From positions 15,377,557 to 15,441,556 of the forward strand of contig NC_092320.1 of the NCBI RefSeq assembly GCF_036785885.1: a DNA stretch of 64,000 bases. Reading direction: 5' to 3'. This document shows positions 43,816-53,600 of this stretch, one piece after another. The notes below the pieces were generated by a model. That model saw only the letters and a list, made by a program, of their open reading frames with translations, did not search any database and was not told where the DNA came from. Position 1 is the first letter of the stretch. Each line of letters starts with the position of its first letter. Made by a program: the position numbers and the translations under genes. The stretch comes from Coffea arabica. Its lineage: Eukaryota; Streptophyta; Magnoliopsida; Gentianales; Rubiaceae.

Positions 43816-44360
43816 TAATAATGCATTCATCAATCACATTTCAGATGCTCATCAAACAAAGGAAAATGGAAGCCCCATATAAAACTCTCCAATTTCAGAG
43901 TCGGGACCTAAATTTTGCAACAAATTCAATCAAAACATCAATTAAATCAATTATGGTTCATACACTTCCTGAGAGTCACAACATTACAACATCTTTAAGT
44001 TACAATTTTTGGCCTATCTCTTCTACTTGAAGTTGCTGTGAGTTAGCCTGGAACTCTGTCATTTGTACATGATTGTATGGGGACTGTACTTTTAAAAAAA
44101 AAAAAGAGTTATAAGAAGGAGGGTCCTATTTTACATCTGACTGCTTCAGAAGTCTAGTCAACATTGACTACTTCTGCAACAACGTGGAGTGTAAGGAGGA
44201 GCTACACAAGACAAAACTTTTTTTAATGGTTGTATTTCCAAAAAGAAAGCACGCGTGCACCAGAATTTGATTATCATCAATGAATGATATAGGACCTGCT
44301 GCCTTTTCTCCAATACTACCAGCAGTACAAAATCATTGAAACTCCAAGCTCTACATACGT
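43816..44360. other. Spacer between the FPP-bearing element and the S-acyltransferase exons
   Basis: AT-rich, no domain. On the minus strand this is the 3' flank of the S-acyltransferase exons. An A11 run lies near 44094. Confidence 0.4.
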
Positions 44361-44937
44361 CTAAAATGATATCCCTGCTAACTTATCAACTCCCGCGTGG
44401 AAACGAAGGTCAGAACCAATCTGCTCTGAGGTGGGATATACCCAGCAAAAGATATTTGGTCCTAAAACCTGAAAGTCAAGTAAATCACGTATAAATGCCT
44501 AGAAAGCTAAGACCATATCTCGGAGAGCATGTTGTACCATGATATCTACAGTATTAGTTAGTAAACTTCTATGCATAAAAAGCCTAATTTGATCAGCCAA
44601 ATGAAGTGCCTACTCTAGACTCTCTGATTTGCTACTAAGAACAAGAGAAGAGAAACAACTTACTGATATCATATTCTCATAAGCATCAAGATCATATGGA
44701 TGTGAATATAGATAACCTCCTTTTTCAGCAAGCCACATAGCTCTCACACCTTCATGGTACTGTATGGTAAAAAAAGGTAGGAAGTAGTCATCAGACTTGA
44801 TCAGATGCCAGATAGATGAAAAAAAATTACTATCACCACCAATGCAAACCTCTATTGTGGTCTTGTTTTGCAGAATAAGATAAACATGCCAAAACACAAA
44901 GATGGTCAGCACAAGAGTCAATGGCACCAGCAGGAGC
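44361..44937 (-). pseudogene. C-terminal exons of a DHHC protein S-acyltransferase (PAT15/16-like), 5' part missing
   Basis: Three minus-strand exons with good splice sites: 44937-44850 (LLLVPLTLVLTIFVFWHVYL, then ILQNKTTIE), 44759-44664 (YHEGVRAMWLAEKGG, then HPYDLDAYENMI) and 44468-44361 (VLGPNIFCWVYPTS, ending at TAG). Both introns have GT/AG ends and the phases fit. These words are the fourth membrane helix and conserved C-terminus of plant PAT15/PAT16-type enzymes, which attach palmitate to cysteines of membrane proteins. The zinc-finger DHHC catalytic domain and the first helices would lie upstream, but I find no trace of them between 44940 and 46570. The fragment cannot be an active enzyme alone. 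It shares strand with the SEUSS-like exons further up, so a joint transcript is possible. Confidence 0.85.
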
Positions 44938-46571
44938 CTGAAATGACCTGAAGGCTAAACTGTTCAAGTTGAATGCAAGGATATGCAAATTATAACTTGT
45001 TGAAATATAGATACAGGAAGAAGTTTATACACAAGATGCGCGCCAGCAACTGAACATTACATGCCCAATTAAACATAAATTATAAAAGCACTCGTCAATG
45101 TTTCTATGTCTGTACATCTTTATCTATAGCATATACATAGTATATACATATTTGTTCTTCATGCAAGTCACTGTAGCAAAGCATTGTGAATTTGATACAA
45201 ACATTATAAACCAAAAGTATAATGAAATAGTATGTTTTGAGAATAAAAACCTAATCCCTAAAGCAACTTTTGTCACTAGCATATAGTTTTCTTAAATCAG
45301 GATCAAACAAAAGGATTTGCCATTTGAAAATATATTTATCCCGGCCATCATCCAAATATTATACTTGTTTGTGCTATTCTTTTCTAAAACCATCTATATT
45401 TTCTTTTCCAATTGAAAAAACCGTGACACTGGCATGTCTGCAAAGCAACCCCAACCAAAGTCTCTAAATTCTCCAAAGCAACCACAACCGGAGACTCCAT
45501 AGTTTGGATGGCTAGCCATATCAAAAGCTCTCCTATCAGTGAGCAAGCAAGGGACAGAAATCTCTCGTACATGGTCAAAAATTAGCACAAAACTTAGCAT
45601 AAATTCAATAATAATCAATAAGAAGACAAATATGCAACAATAATGTTGTCTTCCAATCTTTCAATACTATTATCCGGAGCACTTTATCACTAATTGCAAG
45701 CAAATGCTCAAAGCACCGATAGTGAAGAATGCTACTAACCCATTAGCTTTCAAATATATAGCTTTCAAATCATATCTTTTATACCAATTACCCTAACACT
45801 TACCGTAAGCGTTAAGAATTTACAAAAAAGGAAACAGGTTCCACCATAGTTTCACAAAGGCCTCATTAGAATCTATACCGACTTTTCCAAATAGATCACT
45901 TTCATATTTTTCTAACAAAAAAAAAAGTGAAATAACACATTACCAGCTTCCAGTATTATAGACAAATTCATAATTACAAAAAACATCCTCAAGATAATTT
46001 GGCAATTTAAACTTTATAAATAAAAAATAAATTTAACACATAAAACCAATGATTTGGGAAAAAAGGGGAAAAAAGTAACTGTTGCTCGATGGTGGCATTA
46101 CTTGAAATAATCTATCTTTCTTTCTGGGATTACTGTTGCTGCTAATATAGCTATTAGGATTGTTACAGTCAAACTTGCAATAGTAAAGTTTAAGCACTCA
46201 ATTTATAACAATACCAATAGTAAATAAAGGGAAATAAATGAAAATGATCAGATGGTCCATACAAATTTATAAAAATAAGTAGGTCCTAGTTCAAATTAAG
46301 GAAAAAAACCTTAGGAAATAAAAGGGAAAAAAGAATGGCTTTTTATTTTCTTTCCTTTTCAAGAAAATTCAGGGGAAGGCTCACATTCTTGAGGTAGTGG
46401 TATCAATTAACATATTGAAACCCTAGAATTGTAGTCTAGACAATTCTTTTTTATCCCCTAAATGGCCAAATGAGAAGAGGTGGGCAGTTTTTAACCAAAA
46501 TAAGAAAATATAAAGGCATACCAAGGATGGAATGTGAATGATATATCTAAGGGATTCCCTGCCGAACTTAC
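44938..46571. other. DNA between the S-acyltransferase and SEUSS-like exons
   Basis: No further exon of either family was found on either strand. One stretch, 45420-45560, holds a minus-strand frame rich in Gly, Cys and Phe (ASHPNYGVSGCGCFGEF) with an internal repeat of about 34 bp; it has no recognised domain. Confidence 0.4.
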
Positions 46572-47487
46572 CAAAACCTCTTCCAGATTTTGAACCACAA
46601 ATATCACATTGCCATGCATCCTGACAAATAGAAAGAAATGGAAACAATTAGCATAATAATCAGGGATGCCACAGGTAGCTTTTTGACTATTCCATTTTGG
46701 TTTTAACTTTTTCCTCAAAGAGGAGAGCAATCGGCAGGATCTTAATAACAAATACCAATTATGAGGAACAAAATTCACATCCCCAAATAATCATGATTTA
46801 CATACTCCAATTGGGAAAGGGTGCTTTCCACTTAAACTTTACAAAATTATATGTTCCAAGAGATCCACAAGGATACCGCAATCTAGATATAAAAGCACAC
46901 CATAACATTACTAATCAACCTGCATATTTTGACAAGGAATTTGAACAAAAGAATTTGCAATAATCTTTTTCACACACAACTCAAGTCACAGAATAGTTTT
47001 GAAAAAAGCAAGTTACACAGATAAACTAAGTACTATGGCTACCTGGGGAAATACCCATAACGTATGGTGCCCAACATTGTCATATAGAGACAAACACCAC
47101 CTCTTTTTAGCACGGGGAGAGTAATATTCTGAAACGAACTTCCTCCAATAAGCAATGCTATTATCCTGCAAAATAAAGCTCTTATAGAATACCAATCCAA
47201 GCCAAAAAACTAATTAGACCAGACTCTTATGAAACTCGTACATTCTTTATTCCTCAAAACATACATTCTAGTTACATTATCCATGAATCTTGAAGGATAG
47301 GGAAGCCAGGTAGTACAGAGGATCACGAAGTATTTTTGCAAGAAAACCACATTTATACTCACTGCAGGTCTTTGACGCTGATGGTATAGATATTGCATCA
47401 GCCCGCGAGAGCAGACACCACCATCATAGGGTCGTTCGTCCCAGATGGTGTTGCACCCTGTTGTTGAAGCTGTTGAAGAAAAATCCC
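46572..47487 (-). pseudogene. Internal exons of a SEUSS-like (SLK) transcriptional corepressor, truncated
   Basis: Three minus-strand exons: 47487-47363 (contains RPYDGGVCSRGLMQYLYHQR), 47165-47043 (41 codons, YWRKFVSEYYSPRAKKRWCL, then SLYDNVGHH and VFPQ) and 46620-46572 (DAWQCDICGSKSGRGF). Donors and acceptors are good. These words belong to the LIM-binding-type dimerisation domain of SEUSS/SLK proteins, which bridge LEUNIG-type corepressors to DNA-binding factors in the nucleus. The first exon is out of frame before ERPYD, and the rest of the domain (ATFEVLPRL onward) and the Q-rich C-terminus are absent. It is therefore a gene fragment, part of a mosaic with the S-acyltransferase exons on the same strand. 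Confidence 0.87.
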
Positions 47488-48324
47488 CTGAAAAATAAAA
47501 AGAATACAATCAGTCAAGATACAAAAAAAAAACCACTAAATGACCATCTCTTAAGCCCTAGAATTTCAAGATATTTTGGAAAACCAAAGCAAAACATCAA
47601 AAAAAAAGCAAAGGCATCTTCGCATGTAGACTGGGAAACGGGAAAATAATCGAAAAGTCAAAAACACCGAAATACTGCCTAATATTGATATTCACGTTGA
47701 AAAAAAACGAGGAGCAAAAAATTTAAAAATAAAATTGAAGGGCGAGAGAGTGGAGATCGAGGGAGGAAGAGCAGTAAAAAATCTGATGACTGCGAGGATC
47801 TTGTGATGGGATCGAAAGTCCTCCCAAAGGCTGGGAGGGGATTCGACGACGATGAACTTGAAGCGCAGGGAGGTTGAAGGAAACCCCAGGGAGGTGGGAG
47901 AAGGGGGACTTGTGATGTTGGGGGTAGAAGGAGCTCCTAGAGGAGAGGTAGACAGTGTGGTGGAGAAAGTCAGAGGAGAAAATAAAGAGGTCAAGATCGA
48001 GAGAGAGAGGAAGGACCGGAGAGAAAGTTTGAGGAAAGAGACGAGAAGAAGAAAGGGAAGGGAAGAGAGGCGGCGTTTTAGTCTGACCTAGGGTTAGAGT
48101 TAGAAGAGTCACGCGCAAGACGGTAAAACAGTGGTGAACGTCATGGAAGAAGACAACGAAGCTAAACCGTGCCGGACGAAAAGAAACAAGCGAAAGATAA
48201 CACATTGAGAAATTGAAGTTGATTTGTTGGAAAAAAAAAAAAGAAATTGAAGTTGAAAGGCGAACAACACAAAATGACGTCGTCAGGAACCGCAGCACCG
48301 CGTGAGTAATCTGTTGGTGTTGGG
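47488..48324 (-). promoter_or_regulatory. Probable captured promoter and leader of the mosaic gene
   Basis: GC content rises, and the minus strand from about 48110 to 47690 is strongly pyrimidine-rich (CTCTCTTCCCTTCCCTTTC-like runs), as in leaders of housekeeping plant genes. The open frames here (47692-47994, 47723-48298, 47852-48091) follow from that base bias and have no domain. On the plus strand a possible divergent first exon starts at 48325. Confidence 0.45.
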
Positions 48325-48567
48325 ATGGATTTAGCTTCTGAGGATGAGGATAAAGGTGAGGCGAAGGAGAGAAGGGGAGAAGAGAGAAAGCGGCGGCAGC
48401 GGAGGAAATTTACGAAAACCCTAGAGAGGAAGTATCTGCAGACGTCTGGCGCATCGCGCGGAAAAAAAAAGGCTGGTAATTCACATGCTTGGCACGTGAG
48501 AGGACGACGAAAACCATCCAGGTCATCAGAGCCCTTCGGCTCTTTATCTACTTATGTTGATAATTGA
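48325..48567 (+). CDS. Doubtful short frame, possible captured first exon (80 aa)
   Basis: Starts MDLASEDEDKGEAKERRGEE and is highly charged and basic later (RKRRQRRKF). It sits head to head with the pyrimidine-rich leader, as first exons of divergent genes do. Around codons 48-53 AAAAAAAAAG makes the frame low-complexity. No domain recognised and no continuation seen downstream. It could be the first exon of another captured gene, or chance. Confidence 0.25.
   Translation: MDLASEDEDKGEAKERRGEERKRRQRRKFTKTLERKYLQTSGASRGKKKAGNSHAWHVRGRRKPSRSSEPFGSLSTYVDN
48528..48543. other. Hairpin AGAGCC-CTTC-GGCTCT
   Basis: A perfect 6-bp GC-rich stem with a 4-nt loop, at the right side of the mosaic region. 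Possibly part of an element end; too short to be sure. Confidence 0.35.
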
Positions 48568-48679
48568 TACCACAGCAGAGTCCAGTTACGACCTGTCTTT
48601 TTTCCCTATCCTTAATAGGATTGGATCTTTTGCTATCTTTAATAGGCAGAACATCTTTTGTTCTCACTAGGCTTATTAC

Positions 48680-49223
48680 TAGGGGTGGGCGCGGGTCGGG
48701 TACCCGTCCCATTCACCATTTGGCTGATCCGACCCGCACCTTGCGGGTCTGCCATTTTCTGACCCTTACCCGCCCCGCATATCAGCGGGTACCCTATAAC
48801 GGGTACCCACTGAGATAGGGTCGGATCAGCGGGTACCCGTCCCGCCCCGTTTATCATTTAATTTTTAAAAAAAAATGATTTATACCAATTTAATTTTATA
48901 TTTTACACATTCATCTAAGATTTAATAATTTTTTTTCTAAAAAAAGGTTTCCCACCAAGAAACAAGCATATGAAGAGAATATAAGATAAAGGAAAAAAAT
49001 TAAAAGAATTCAAAATCAATAAAAGTTTGAAATAAGTAGCACAATTTTTAATATATATGTTTCACATTAATTAAACTTCTTTCTATAAAATATAAGATCA
49101 TGGCCTTTACAAATGAATTTTATAAATAAACTATAGTCTCTCATATTTGTAATGCAATTTGTTCAATAAAATTACTTATTTAGTTCTAACTTATTATTTT
49201 ATAGTGTGTGTATAAAAATAAAA

Positions 49224-49255
<32 letters not shown>

Positions 49256-49437
49256 CGGGGCGGATCGGGTACTTGCGGGTTTTTAATTATGTGACCCTAA
49301 CCTGCCCCGCATCTTAGCGGATACCCGACCATCTTTTGACCCGATCAAATAATAAAAATCGGATACCCTAATTTTCGGATCGGATCGGATCGAATATAAC
49401 GGGTTTTCGGATTAGCGAATAATTTTGCCCACCCCTA
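48680..49437. mobile_element. hAT-type element with GGGTACCCG repeats, 758 bp
   Basis: Ends TAGGGGTGGGC and GCCCACCCCTA are exact inverted copies of 11 bp. A perfect 8-bp target duplication CTTATTAC lies at 48672-48679 and 49438-49445. The arms hold GGGTACCC and GGATCGG words; the centre is AT-rich with a (TA)n run at about 49228-49254. No transposase frame, so it is non-autonomous. It is distinct from the GAGCTC family but has the same hAT signature. Confidence 0.92.
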
Positions 49438-49934
49438 CTTATTACATTTTTTTAACAACATGAAATTGATTGTATTTCTTGTGCTAGGAAAAAGAATAAT
49501 TAAATCAAATAAATTTATTTTAAATTTTAAAGATTTTCCTGTATTGATACTGATTTTATCTCTTCTCCTTATACATTCTTTTTTATTTTTCCCTTCCACA
49601 CCTCCCCACACCCTTAACTTAACTGTTGAACAGGATTTGAACCTGAACCTGACAATTTTAAAAAGATTCTAAAAGTCATCCCCTTATACATGTGATATTA
49701 GATTGAATAAAATTTTAAAGTCTTAATATTTTTATATACACAAATTTGAAAATATATATATATGTTATATGTGATGGCTGTTTTGTATATAAACATATGA
49801 TATCCTTACTCAAATTTTAAGTTTTACCAATAGTTGAAGTATTATTCGTGAAATATAATAGTCAAAAGTTTATTACATATTTCTTACAATTTGCTAAAAA
49901 GTACGAATATCTTTCAGTGCGTTTTACATGAAAT

Positions 49935-49993
<59 letters not shown>

Positions 49994-50655
49994 CATAGGA
50001 ACGTTTATTATATATGTGTAATACAATTTTTGTACTAATTGTGCTATCTAGGGTATCCGCGCGATGGATTGATGAATAAATGCAAGACAATAAAATTTAG
50101 TACACAAACGATATCAGCTGTGAAGCCATTATTGTTTAAACAAAAAGGTATTATAAAAAATTCATTGATTTAAAACATAATCTGTATTAAATTACAGTAC
50201 ACACTCTAATTAGACAAATTACATCAAGCAACCTGCAAAGTATAAGCTGAGTGCAAATCATAGACATGAGACACATAATTGATACGAGTCCAATTACATT
50301 AAAGGGAGGCTCGACTCCGTTGTACTAAAATGGAAAAGGTTTGAGATCCAGTATCACATTCCAGCAGTAAATTAATCTTGCCCGTCAAATTGATCCTAAC
50401 AGCACAAGTGAAATCAATTAGGGTCATTTTTTAAGTACCATACAAGGCTTAATGAATCATACAAATGAATGTTAAGATTGAGATGCTAAACAAAAAGAAA
50501 TTAATCAGAGGTACTTGATATGCAACTCGTGACTTTGTAAGCATAGGTTAGTTGAACAAGGGGCAATAATGGATTATATGCGTTGATGAAGAGCAAAATC
50601 CAGAAAGAAACTTAGAATTGTTGACAAGAGAGAGAGAGGTACCTGATCTGCTGAG
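49438..50655. repeat. 3' flank of NLR D, duplicated spacer
   Basis: 49570-50060 matches 6320-6850 and 23700-24240 (CCTTATACATGTGATATTAG and onward). 50110-50250 matches 13740-13860. A (TA)n run lies at 49939-49988. The 3'-UTR donor of NLR D (GATCAG|GTACCTCTCT) is just below 50645. No other gene. Confidence 0.6.
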
Positions 50656-53600
50656 TCACGATAAAATATTGGAAACATTACGGACAATAATGGTGGGTAT
50701 ATGGGAGACTTTGTCAAAATCCTGTCCCTGATCTTCATGACCATTTGCTGCTTGGATTCTATCTGTGAATTCCTTTGGCATCGCTGCAATGCTCAACTCT
50801 TTCAGCGTTTTAACGAATCTCAATCCATTGGGAACCATCTCCAGCTTCGTGCAATATACAATTGTCAAGACCGAAAGGTTGGGCATGGCTCCTTCATCAA
50901 CATTCCACTTCTCTAAGTTCCATAGACACTCAAAACGAAGAAATCTGAGTTGGCCAAAACCTGTTGCCTTGCACCTCATCTCTTTCCCGAGAATATATAG
51001 ATCTTGCAAGTGAAGCGACCGGAGATTAGGGAGCCTTTCCAGAGTTTCCATGGAATATTCCTCTATCTCCATTCTGGTTAGTTTCAATTTAAGAAGGCTT
51101 GCATACCTATACTGGGCTTCGTACTTGGGAAAATTGGCCAGGGGACCGCTTACCTTCAAGACTTGAAGATTGCGACTAGAGAAACATTGGCCAACAGCAT
51201 CCGACAATTTCTTCTTGGTTAAGGCGACAGCGGGTGTTAGTACGCCTTTGTTAAAGACAAGATTTAGGGATGTGCAATGCACGTGGTCAGCGTTTGCCAT
51301 TAATCTATGCATTTCTACAGGGAAGTACTCGTCATCAAAGTTCCCCATGAATACCACGGCGGATAGTACTCGAAGGTTCTTCAATGTTGATATATCTTGA
51401 GATGAACAAGTCGGAGGACAAAAGTTTTCCAGGATCTCTAGCTTGTCCAATCCTTTGAGTCGCAAATTTTTGCAGCACAAATTTAGGTTAAACTTGCCCA
51501 CCATACAGTCACTGTAATTAGCCGGAAGATACAAGTGCCTAAGCTGTCTCATCTTCCAAAGCACATTAGGTATTCTACACACTCCAGCTCGTAAATCAAG
51601 TGTCTGCAAGTTTTGTAAGTTGCCCAAGGACGATGGCAAACAGAGGAAAACTGAACCTCTCAAGCTCAAGTATCGCAGGTGGATCAGCTCCCCAATTGCT
51701 TTTGGGAGCCTCAGGTGATCTGCTACGAGGAGAAATACACTTTTAAGTATGGGAGCTTTTGGGTCCGCAGGAGAGAGTCCTTCAATGGCCAACGCTCTGA
51801 GCATTTTGAACCGATTGAATTGAGACTTCATTTTCTTAGGAAGATGCCCTTCATAGTCTTCATTACCTGAGATCAACAACGCGAGTGACCTCAGGTGCCT
51901 CGTATTTCTCTTCTCAGCTGGAGGGACATATTTCCTAACATCCTCCGCAGAAAAATGGACGGCTAGACGGTAAACTTGTGAGTGATCATTATTGCCATGC
52001 TCATCGAGAATTCCATCATGATAATAGCTTATGGATAACAAGAAATTCTCTTCTTTGGCCTTGAGCAAACTTAGGTCTCTCATTAAGTCATGAAGGCGAC
52101 ACGATGCAAATGATCTTCCAATGGAGGACAGCATCACATCATCATCATCATCAGGGGCTTTACCTTGAACCATGCACCGTGTTACTAATTCTCCCAGGTA
52201 TCTTTCTGCTACATCCATCATTGATTCTTCACCAATCTGATCTTTTGTTGATATTATACCTTCTGCAATCCATAACTGGTACAATGCCTCTGTTTCTATG
52301 TCAGAGTCTTCTTCATATCTGCTCAAGTAAAGGAAGCAAGGCTTCAATTTGTAGGGGAAGTCATTGTAGCTTAAGGCTAATATCTTGTGCAGATTTCCTT
52401 CTTCTTTGGTCAAGTTGTTTCCTTTTCCAAGATGAGCTTTAATGTTTCTATTGACAGTCGCCCACTCATTCAGGTCCTTCTTGGTGGCAAGAGTTCCGCT
52501 GAGCACTATCACAGCCAATGGAAGACCCCCACATGCTTTCACCATTTCCTTCCCTAAATTTTCCAATTTTTTGAAATCTTCATGTTCTGTCAAAGAGAGA
52601 TGATGAGTTCTATTAGTCTAATTACTTATAGAAGTGTCGAGTTGCTCAATGTATGTGCACTACATTGAATTAACTCGTGTGCCAACTAATTAACAATTTA
52701 ACATGTCTGTTTAACTAGTTTATACTAGCATCATGAGTATATATATGCGCACATTGAAAATAAATATTTATGCATAAATAAACACTCTAAATAATGGTTA
52801 TCTTGTCAGTGTTTCATGTTGAGATAGAACTCTTAGGAAACTGAGAACGCAGAGTTATACTATTAAACAATGTAAGAGGATGTTGCTCTTTAAGCGATGG
52901 CAGTTGATCCCGATTGTCAATTTTGTTGTTTTGCTCTAGAATCTTTATCACGCATGTTTTTCTATTTTCTGTTTGTTGTTGCTATTAAGGAGGTTGTGTA
53001 AAAGACAATTTTTGGTGTACAGAGCAACAACTAATTTCGATGAAGAATTGCGTGGGATGACTTTGAATTGCTTATCTGCTCCTCAGATTCTTTTGTTTGG
53101 TTAATGAGAAAGGTGGCTATTTTGCTGCTATTGTTTATAAGCTTTGATATTGTAGAAATTTGGATGCGTTCAAACAGCTTGTGGCTCATCCTCAAATAGA
53201 AGTGGAGCAGATAGAACAATGCTGAGGCCACTGTCGTTGGCTAGAAAAGGTGCAAGGAAACTCTCCAGAGGCCTTGAAGCTATGTGATGAGCTGAATCCC
53301 CCCAGTTCTATTTTTATATACTTTTGCCTCGTGCTTGTATATCTTAGCTGGATTATTTCACTCTTGTTATTCTTTTGTACGTGATTAGGACTATGAATCT
53401 TATGTTACACCAAAAAGTATAATAAGTTATGATAACAAGTGCCCTACTTTAATTATGAGATAGAACTCAAGTTAAACGTGATTCCATTCCTCTCTGTACC
53501 TATGTTGTTTTCAGACTCGAATTGGGTATCGTCTCGGTCAACCTCAGGAGTTAAGGGTCAATGACTTCGATCAAGGTCGAATCGAATAACATTATAAATA

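Noticed and set aside
47723-48298. Minus-strand frame of 191 aa and the plus-strand frame at 47852-48091
   Set aside because: Composition-driven frames in a pyrimidine-rich leader; Ser/Phe/Pro-rich with no domain.
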